Position numbers and translations under genes: made by a program | Shown: positions 55,900 to 64,000 of the stretch, in pieces | Layout of the letters: each line of letters begins with the position of its first letter | How positions within the stretch are numbered: the first letter of the stretch is position 1 | Source: Craterostigma plantagineum | Taxonomy: Eukaryota > Streptophyta > Magnoliopsida > Lamiales > Linderniaceae | Direction: 5' to 3' | NCBI GenBank assembly: GCA_027422505.1 | Contig: JAPQWV010000005.1 | Location: 18,952,001-19,016,000, forward strand | DNA: 64,000 nucleotides | The notes under the pieces: model-generated | Databases searched by the model: none | Told to the model about the DNA's origin: nothing | What the model saw: only the letters and a program-made list of their open reading frames with translations

Positions 55900-58607
55900 T
55901 TAATAATTCTATTGCACGATTGTTATTGAAACAGTCGTGGAACGACGTAGTAGTGCATTATAACAGTATACAACAGTAGTATTATGTTCTTATTACATAC
56001 CTTCAGTTAAGCAATCTCTCACCTAATTGTTGTAGAATTCATGGTAAACAATGTTGACTATTGCATCATCTTCAAGTTCATCTTCTTTCTTCGTCCCACG
56101 TTCTATCTGAGCCCAATACCAAAATGCTTTCATTAGCCATGTTTTGTCACACAGATCAATCTTTTTGATGTGTAATATAAAATCATTGCAAGATTATCCA
56201 TAGCTTTTAAGAAAAATACTAATAAAACTTATATTCTAGAGTCTCTCAGTCCTATCGTCTTGCAGTCTTACAATGTCTAAGTAGTGCAGTTGATAAATGT
56301 GCATCGTATGTTTTACAATGTTTAAGTATTAGTTGTGCAGTCTTACAGTCATACAATGTTTAAGTAGTGGAGACCAATGTTCAAACAACTTGAGATTTGA
56401 CCCGTTTGAGGCCGAAAAATTTGACTATGGGGCGATTGTTACATTAAGTAGTCTTTTAGTTGCCGTCTTACAGCTAATTTTATCATAACCTAATAAAATA
56501 TCAATCTGTGAAGCAGTCTTATAACATTGTTATTAGCAACAACTTCAACTTTTTGTTATATAGAATAATAGTAGATCAATGGAGCAATCTTGCAATATTG
56601 ATGCTAAAAAAATTCCTAACAATCTCCGATTCCTTAGCTTAAGGTGGGTGGAGTGGACTTGAGTTCTCTTCCTCATACTTCGACCCGTGAAGAGCAAAGA
56701 AGCCGAGATGCAAAACAGATAATGAAGTAATATGTTTATATGACAATATCCCGATCCCATAACTATTTACTCAATATACATTTCCATATAAAAACTATTG
56801 CATTATACATTACAAATAATTTTATTTGGCGTTCACCATAATAATATTTCAGTCATGTATTGTGAAGAATGCCAACATTAAGATGTATCAGTAGTGCAAA
56901 TTAAATGTTTCTAATGAAAGTCGGTCGCTAAATAAGTTTATAAGAGTCATAAGGTGTAATTCATTATACAATATAAATCATCATAATTCTGCATGACACA
57001 TGAGAAATTATTTTTAATTGACGTGATAATAATATTTCAGTCGTGTATTGTAAAGAATGTCCAATTTATTTTTTATACGTGTAACAATATAAGAAAATAT
57101 TGCATTATAAATTACAAATTATTTTTACTTGATCTGGTCTAGCCATAATAATTTTCCAATCATGTATTGTGAAGAATGCCAACATTCAGATGTTCGTATC
57201 AGTAGTGCAAATTAAATGTTCACTACGCTAAGTACTCGCTGAAGAAAAATATAAAGGTTATGTATCTGAATTTCAAAACCCATCATCTTTTGCGTGTTAA
57301 AATAAGCATTCCAGTGTATTTGATACAACAGGCCATTAACTCAGTAAATGTATCAATGAAAAAAAAACTTAAAAGCAAACTCAAAAAACATAATTAACAA
57401 CAAAAAATTAATTAAAATGGTAAAAGACTAACCGAGTAATCGAAACAGATGCATATGCCTACGATTGATATTGGTAAGCTCATCGAAAAATAATCTTGGC
57501 CCTTATTCTCTCCCTAGAATAACACTTGGCTGCAATCTCCAAATGTACGGCCATCGTAGGTGGATCAGTAAAATAAATTTTGACGCGTCACTTCAACAAC
57601 AAAATTCTTTATATTTTAGCGAGTACTTAGCCACATTTTCTCCACTGACCAAGGCTTCGAATGGAGAGAAGGTGTTATACAGTGTAGGTGATAAGCAAAA
57701 GATGAAAAACAAAATAAAAGGCCAATGCATATTCATATCTTCGTATTTGGGCAGTATCCAGGTAGACAAATCAGGAATTCGTAATGTGAATAATCCTCAA
57801 CAATCTATATCATTCATAACTGTTATATTGAGAGGGAACAACTGCTCATTACACGATTTAATAGGACATGCCCAAAGTCCATATAGTCAAAAATCAGAAC
57901 ATGAATGAGAAACCCAAAATCTTGCAGTTGGGACTAAACCGTCAAGGAAACGATTGATGAGTCAAATATTAAGGTATTACTGTAAAATGAAAGGAAACCC
58001 AAACTCCTGTACCCTAGAAACACCAAAAAAGGCTCACACTTGCTCGTAAACTGGAAACGATATCCACTCAGAGAAGTTCTCACCTAAGGCTTTCTTCAAA
58101 TCATCCCTACTCAGTAGCTCAATAGCTTAATATCAATAGCCTGTCCACAGTAGCACCAAATAACTCGACGATTCAAAAACTAACGAACAGAAAACCCAAC
58201 CAATCAATTCAATTGTAGCACACAAAATCATCAACACAAATTTGATAAACAAAACAGGGGTGAAATACCTTGGCACACGTTTGCTACTTCGTAGATCATC
58301 ATACGCTTCCAACCCGCCTCAGAGCGATCCCAAACAACATCCTCATCACCATTCCTGATATCAGACCCATCCTTTTCTCCCTCTAAATTGATTGCTGACG
58401 TTCTATAGAACTTACATCAACTACCAATCAATTTCTTCCAGCATAATACTAATAATATCGAAAGCGAAAAAGAAACTGAATATCCAGTTAAGAAAAAAAA
58501 CATATCTTTATTATGTAAACACTCTGGTGCTACTGGATGAAGCAAATCTGAAGCAGCCAAGAGAAAACATGGCATTTTATATTCGCACTAATCCCAAGCT
58601 TAAGAGG
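55900..58607. repeat. Direct duplication of about 2.7 kb, copy 1
   Basis: Matches 59430-62148 along its whole length with scattered substitutions and small indels (offset about 3.53 kb). It contains a block around 56600 reading CCTAACAATCTCCGATTCC, which resembles an LTR end plus polypurine tract in minus orientation, so a retroelement may be involved. No reverse transcriptase or gag is visible. Confidence 0.85.
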
Positions 58608-58683
58608 CGTTTTCGGACGGATCTGCTTTGGGATAACCTCTTCACTCCCACCAGCAGCGGTTTCAAGGAACGTGCAGCAGCCA
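58034..58683 (-). pseudogene. Unrecognised gene fragment, possibly three exons
   Basis: The minus strand begins MAAARSLKPLLVGVKRLSQS, then SVRKRLLS (58683 to about 58597), an Arg-rich, acid-free N-terminus like a mitochondrial or plastid presequence. An open block at 58390-58270 encodes EGEKDGSDIRNGDED, then GWKRMMIYEVANVCQ and a GT donor. A last block (58125-58034) encodes ELLSRDDLKKALGENF, then SEWISFPVYEQV and a stop. The blocks have plausible splice signals but no family that I recognise. The duplicated copy near 61580-61920 keeps the second and third blocks with frame damage and lacks the first. It may be a real gene or a pseudogene carried by the repeat. Confidence 0.35.
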
Positions 58684-58715
58684 TGTGATTTTTTTCCTAA
58701 ACAACAATTATATAG

Positions 58716-58721
<6 letters not shown>

Positions 58722-58780
<59 letters not shown>
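58722..58780. repeat. Compound (AT)n-(GA)n microsatellite
   Basis: An AT run followed by an uninterrupted AG run, present only in copy 1 of the 2.7-kb duplication, where 58608-58790 has no counterpart in copy 2. Confidence 0.9.
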
Positions 58781-58782
<2 letters not shown>

Positions 58783-58964
58783 GATTGTTAAAGATCTCAG
58801 AGCAGCAGTGGTTTTTCGTATGTGAAACATACCAATTCTGATAAAAATAAAGATAGAAAGCGATTATAAAGTAGAAGCACTTTCGTCTGATGGTTTTTGC
58901 ACTGCACGGGTTATTTTTAAGAGATTTTTTAGTTTATTGGATCTATTGTTATCGGAAAGACCCC

Positions 58965-59060
58965 GCGATTGGGCCATCTATTTTATAGTGGACCCGAGAT
59001 CCACCCATTTATTTTATAGTGGACCCGAGACCTGCCCATTTATTTTGTAGTGGACCCAAG
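58965..59060. repeat. Three-copy tandem repeat of about 36 bp
   Basis: Unit CCATTTATTTTATAGTGGACCC plus GAGA(T/C)C(C/T), repeated at about 58975, 59010 and 59045 with a few differences. Confidence 0.8.
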
Positions 59061-59429
59061 ACACGCCCAATTACATGACTGCTTTAATAACAGTCGTGCA
59101 AAAACAGGACAAACTCTAAATAAATGTTAATCATAGATTATGAAATTAGAAACATAATTATGTAGAACTTCAAACAAAGAAATCAGAATAAATGTTCCAA
59201 TACATACTCTTTACACCCGCAAGAAACTGGACGACTGTAAGAAAACTATTGCAAGACTGTTGAGACAATCATGTAATTTAGGAAACAGGAGCAGGAACGA
59301 TGCGCAGTAGTGCATTATAACAATATACATCAGTAGTGCATTATGTTCTTATTACATACCGTTAGTTAAGTAATCTCTCACCTAATTGTTGTAGACTTCA
59401 TACTCTTTACACCCACAAGAAACTGCACG

Positions 59430-62148
59430 ACTGTACGAAACTATTGCACGACTGTTATTGAAACAGTCGTGGAACGACGCAGTAGTGCATTATAACAGTA
59501 TACAACGGTAGTATTATGTTCTTATTACATACCTTCAGTTAAGGAATCTCTCACCTAATTGTTGTAGAATTCATGGTAAACAATGTTGACTATTGCATCA
59601 TCTTCAAGTTCATCTTCTTTCTTCGTCCCACGTTCTATCTGAGCCCAATACCAAAATGCTTTCATTGGCCAGGTTTTATCACACATATCAATCTTTTTGA
59701 TGTGTAATATAAAATCATTGCAGGATTATCCATAGCTTTTAAGAAAAATATTAATAAAACTTATATTCTAGAGTCTCTCAGTCGTATAGTCTTACAGTCT
59801 TACAATGTCTAAGTAGTGCAGTTGGTAAATGTGCATCGTATGTTTTACAATGTTTAAGTATTAATTGTGCAGTCTTACAGTCATACAATGTTTAAGTAGT
59901 GGAGACCAATGCTCAAACAACTTGAGATTTGACCCGTCTGAGGCAGAGAAATTTGACTCTGGGGCGATTGTTACATTAAGTAGTCTTTTAGTTGCCGTCT
60001 TACAGCTAATTTTATCATAACCTAATATAATGTCAACCCGTGAAGGAGTCTTATAACATTGTTATTAGCAACAACTTCAACTTTTTATTATATAGAATAA
60101 TAGTAGATCAATGGGGCAGTCTTGCAATTTTGATGCTAAAGAAATTCTTATCAATCTCCGATTCCTTAGTTTGAAGGTGGGTAGAGTGGACTTGAGTTCT
60201 GTTCCTCATACTTCGACCCGTTGAAGAACAAAGAAGCCGAGATGCAAAACAGAGCAGTGAAGTTATATGTTTATATGACAATATCCCGATCCCATAACTA
60301 TTTCCTAAATATACATTTCCCATATAAAAACTATTGCATTATACATTACAAATAATTTTATTTGGCGTTCACCATAATAATATTTCAGTCGTGTATTGTG
60401 AAGAATGCCAACATTCAGATGTATCAGTAGTGCAAATTAAATGTTTCTAATGAATGTCAGTCGCTAAATAAATTTATAAGAGTCATAAGGTGTAATGCAT
60501 TATACAATATAAATAATCATAATTTTGCATGATACATGAGAAATTATTTCTAATTGACGTTATAATAATATTTCAGTCGTGTATTGTAAAGAATGTCCAA
60601 TTTATTTTTTATACGTGTAACAATATAAGAAAATATTGCATTATAAATTACAGATTATTTTTACTTGATCTGGTCTAGCCATAATAATTTTCCAGTCATG
60701 TATTGTGAAGAATGCCAACATTCATATGTTCGTATCAGTAGTGCAAATTAAATGTTCACTACGCTAAGTACTCGCTGAAGAAAAATATAAAGATTATGTA
60801 TCTGAATTTCAAAACCCATCATCTTTTGCGTGTTAAAATAAGCATCTAGCGTATTTGATACAACAGACCATTAACTCAGTAAATGTATCAATGATTAAAA
60901 AACTTAAAAGCAAACTCAAAAAACATAATTAACAACAACAAAAACTTAATTAAAATGGTAAAGACTAACAGAGTAATCGAAACAGATGCATGTGCCTTAG
61001 ACGATTGATATTGGTAAGCTCATCGAGAAATAATCTTGGCCCTTATTTCTCTCCCTAGAATAACACTTGGTTGCAATCTCCAAATGTACGGCCATCGTAG
61101 GTGGATCAGTATAAATAAATTTTGACGTGTCACTTCAACAACAAAATTCTTTATATTCTTCTTCAGTGAGTACATAGCCACATTTTTTCCCACTGACCAA
61201 GGCTTCGAATGGAGAGAAATTGTTATACAGGGTAAGTGATAAGCAAAAGATGAAAAACGAAATAAAAGACCAATGTATATTCATATCTTCGTATGGGCAG
61301 TATCCAGGTAGACAAATCAGGAATTCATAATGTGAATAATCCTCAGCAATCTGTATCATTCATAAATGTTATATTGAGAGGGAACAACTGCTCATTACAC
61401 GATTTAATAGGACATGCCCAAAGACCATATAGTCAAAAATCAGAAGCATATATGAGAAACCCAAAATCTTGCAGTTGTGACTAAACCGTCAAGGAAACAA
61501 TTGATGAGTCAAATATTAAGGTATTACTGTAAATGAAAGGAAACCCAAAATCCTATACCCCTAGAAACACCAAAAAAGGCTCACACTTGCTCGTAAACTG
61601 GAAACAATATCCACTCAAAGAAGTTCTCGCCTTAGACTTTTTTCAAATCATCCCTACTCAGTGAGCTCAATAGCTTAATTACAATAGCCTGTCCACAGTA
61701 ACACCAAATAACTCGACGATTCGAAGATTAACGAACAGAAAACCCAATCAATCAATTCAATTGTAGCACACAAAATCATCAACACAAAATTGATAAACAA
61801 AACAGGGGTGAAATACCTTGGCCACACGTTTGCTACTTCGTAGATCATCATACGCTTCCAACCCGCCATCAGAGCGATCCCAAACAACATCCTCATCACC
61901 ATTCTCGATATCAAACCCATCCTTTTCTCCCTCTAAATTGATCGCTGACCTTCCATAGAACTTACATCAACTACCAATCAATTTGTTCCAGCATGATACT
62001 AATAATATCGAAAGCGAAAAAGAAACATCCAGCTAAGAAAAAAAAACATATCTTTATTATGTAAACACTCTGGTGCTACTGGACGAAGCAAATCTGAAGC
62101 AGCCAAGAGAAAACATGGCATTTTATATTCGCACTAACCCCAAGCTTA
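59430..62148. repeat. Direct duplication of about 2.7 kb, copy 2
   Basis: Partner of 55900-58607. Upstream of it, 59310-59400 is itself similar to 59480-59570 (AGTAGTGCATTATAAC and TAATCTCTCACCTAATTG words), so there has been more than one round of local duplication. After 62148 it joins AGATCTCAGAGCAGCAG, which in copy 1 lies 183 bp further on. Confidence 0.85.
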
Positions 62149-62395
62149 AAGATCTCAGAGCAGCAGGGGTTTTTCGTATGTGGAACATACCAATTCTGAT
62201 CAGCAAAGCCATTATTTAGTACTTCTCATATAAATGTATTAAGAGAACCCGTGCGATTAGATCTATTTTGCACGATGCAAGAAAACAGAAAAAAGCACAG
62301 AGCCAGACATTATATTTGATCTTAGGCATTTTATACATGGCATTGCTGATTTATGTAAGATCTTCTAATTGGCCTGTAAGCTCATTAGCTCACCT

Positions 62396-62548
62396 GAGAC
62401 AAACAGAAAAAAGCACAGGGATTCGAATGGCAGCTACAGAGCCAGGCTCGCAGAACCCTTCGCTGCTAGCAATGGCCAGGGCTGAATCTGCGTCTAATAT
62501 CTTCACCCTATCGCTCCCTTTAATTTCTCTTACATCCGCGTCGCTCAT
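62396..62548 (-). other. Possible orphan exon, unrecognised
   Basis: Minus-strand frame from ATG 62548 encodes MSDADVREIKGSDRVKILDA and a further 30 residues (SALAIASSEGFCEP and onward). It ends at a strong donor (CTCAG|GTGAGC). Coding-like composition, but no family match; the surrounding DNA is repetitive. The upstream GGAGGTACGTGGCACAACTC block recurs at about 63500 and 63590. Confidence 0.3.
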
Positions 62549-62693
62549 AGAATGAGTTGTGCCACGTACCTCCGATGATCATCGTAGTTTGTCCCACTCG
62601 TCCCTCCATCTTTGCTACTTCTGCAGATTTCCCCGACGAATAAAAAATGATCAACTATGAGATGAAATCGAATTGGCAATACCATCATTTTTT

Positions 62694-63085
62694 TCAGCAA
62701 TAAAAATCAGATCTTTATAATGCATGTTAGCCACCATATCAAGATTTTCAGTTCAGCCATCCCAATTCCCAGCAATAAAAATCAGACCTTTATAATGCAT
62801 GATAGCCACCATATCAAGATTTTCAGTTTACATCCCAATTCACAGCAATAAAAATCATATCTTTATAATGAATAATAGCCACCATATCAAGATTTTCAGT
62901 TCAGCCATCCCAAATCCCAGCAATAAAAATCAGATCCTTATAATGCTCGATAGCCACCATATGAAGATTTTCAGTTCAGCCATCCCAATTCACAGTAATA
63001 AAAATCAGATTTATATAATGCGTGATAGCCACGATATCAAGATTTTCAGTTCAGCCATATCAATTCCCAGCAATAAAAATCAGAT
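62694..63085. repeat. 75-bp minisatellite, array 1 (about five units)
   Basis: Unit CAGCAATAAAAATCAGATCT, TTATAATGCATGATAGCCAC, CATATCAAGATTTTCAGTTC, AGCCATCCCAATTC. The period of 75 bp is 25 codons, so one frame stays open through the array (62799-63101) as a 25-residue repeat with SNKNQIFIM and HHIKIFSSAIP. Confidence 0.92.
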
Positions 63086-63097
63086 CTTTTCTGTTTT

Positions 63098-63735
63098 TTA
63101 AAGTGGGACATGGAAGAAATGTAATGATTTTACCCATATCGGAGAGAAATCCTCTTTCTTTAAGTAGGGGCAGAGCAACAAAGTAACTCGCCCGAGAAAT
63201 CGGCCGCCGTGGTGATTGAAAAGAAGAAGAGAACGGTGAGGCTCAATCACTTGTCCAACTGCTGATTTTCTGTTGGATTGTCTCCCCAAGCGACACCGTC
63301 CGCTGCTGATTTTCTGTTGGATTGTCTCCCCAAGCCGCTGGCGCCGCCTGTTCAAAAAGAGCGGATGATTAGATCCAAGTCCGAGAAAAATCGCGTGTCT
63401 TTTGCCACGAAGAGCATTGATGAGTCATAGGAAATGAAAAGCCAAGAGTCTGGCAGAGCTGAGTAGTCATGTTTTGCAAATAAAAATCCAAACCTTCGTG
63501 GAATGAGTTGTGCCACGTACCTCCAATGATCATATTCGTAGTTTGTCCCACTCGTCCCTTTAATTTCTCTTACACCTGCGTCGCTCGTAGAATGAGTTGT
63601 GCCGCGTACCTCCGATGATTATCGTAGTTTGTCCCACTCGTCCCTCCATCTTTGCTACTTCTGCAGATTTCCGTACGAATAAAAAACGATCAACTATGAG
63701 ATGAAATCGAATTGGCAATACAATCATTTTTTTCA
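63098..63735. other. Duplicated spacer between the two minisatellite arrays
   Basis: Contains CTGCTGATTTTCTGTTGGAT twice (about 63261 and 63302) and a copy of the 62512-62690 segment at 63560-63735, which leads into the second array exactly as it leads into the first. Short open frames here show no motif. Confidence 0.6.
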
Positions 63736-63955
63736 GCAATAAAAATCAGATCGATATAATGCATGTTAGCCACCATATCAAGATTTTCAGTTCAGCCATC
63801 CCATATCCTAGCAATAAAAATCAGACCTTTATAATGCATGATAGCCACCATATCAAGATTTTCAGTTCACCCATCCCAATTCACAGCAATAAAACTCATA
63901 TCTTTATAATGAATGATAGTCACCATATCAAGATTTTCAGTTCAGCCATATCAAT
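63736..63955. repeat. 75-bp minisatellite, array 2 (about three units)
   Basis: Same unit and orientation as 62694-63085, again with one open frame (63759-63977). The preceding 175 bp match the DNA before array 1, so the array and its flank were duplicated together. Confidence 0.92.
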
Positions 63956-64000
63956 TCAGTCAGCTTTTTCCCCCTAATCTCAAGAATGTTTAATGGTGTA

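Noticed and set aside
62694..63955. CRISPR-like array
   Set aside because: Units are contiguous 75-bp minisatellite copies without unique spacers, and the genome is a plant nucleus.

Overview
This is nuclear DNA from a flowering plant, almost certainly a eudicot. The genes have short exons with GT-AG introns and AT-rich spacers. They encode plant-specific families (Aux/IAA, ELIP, EAR-type C2H2 zinc finger, CSL glycosyltransferase) and a MIR167 locus, and the rest is dominated by plant transposons. Two intact tandem early light-induced protein (ELIP) genes plus a broken third copy recall the ELIP expansions known from desiccation-tolerant (resurrection) plants. A Lamiales-type asterid is plausible, but the species is an inference.

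Layout. 1-5837: a tandem array (period about 2.3 kb) of a gag-only LTR retrotransposon in which two different LTRs alternate. 6788-7372 (-): SUPERMAN/TAC1-like zinc-finger repressor. 8385-11530 (-): seven-exon cellulose-synthase-like gene (CSLG/CSLE/CSLM group) with an in-frame 81-bp duplication. 11.7-15.9 kb: hAT element with a nested Stowaway-like MITE, a small hAT MITE with perfect TSD, and a foldback element full of TTATACC words. 16567-17929 (-) and 27660-28454 (+): two divergently arranged Aux/IAA genes of the IAA7/14/17 and IAA1-4 types, with a 3.2-kb mariner element (18617-21822) between them. 30.0-31.8 kb: two foldback elements. 33061-33144 (-): MIR167 hairpin. 35418-37321 (-): p24-beta cargo receptor. 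38116-38974 (+): ELIP copy 1. 40122-50545: Russian-doll nest of two CACTA elements, a Copia element and a young Sirevirus-like Copia element (41018-47877), flanked by two fragments of a heat-shock-factor gene. 51719-52083: ELIP pseudogene. 54642-55568 (+): ELIP copy 2. 55.9-62.2 kb: direct duplication of about 2.7 kb with unrecognised gene fragments. 62.4-64.0 kb: minisatellites with a 75-bp period and further duplicated segments.

How the parts relate. Three loci concern auxin: two Aux/IAA repressors (partners of ARFs) and miR167 (which in plants silences ARF6/ARF8). The ELIP cluster is a photoprotection array whose two intact members share proximal promoter words, each with an ACGT-core element upstream. 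The remainder is repeat biology: nested insertions, foldbacks and local duplications. All exon boundaries were placed by eye from splice signals and reading-frame continuity; no database was searched.
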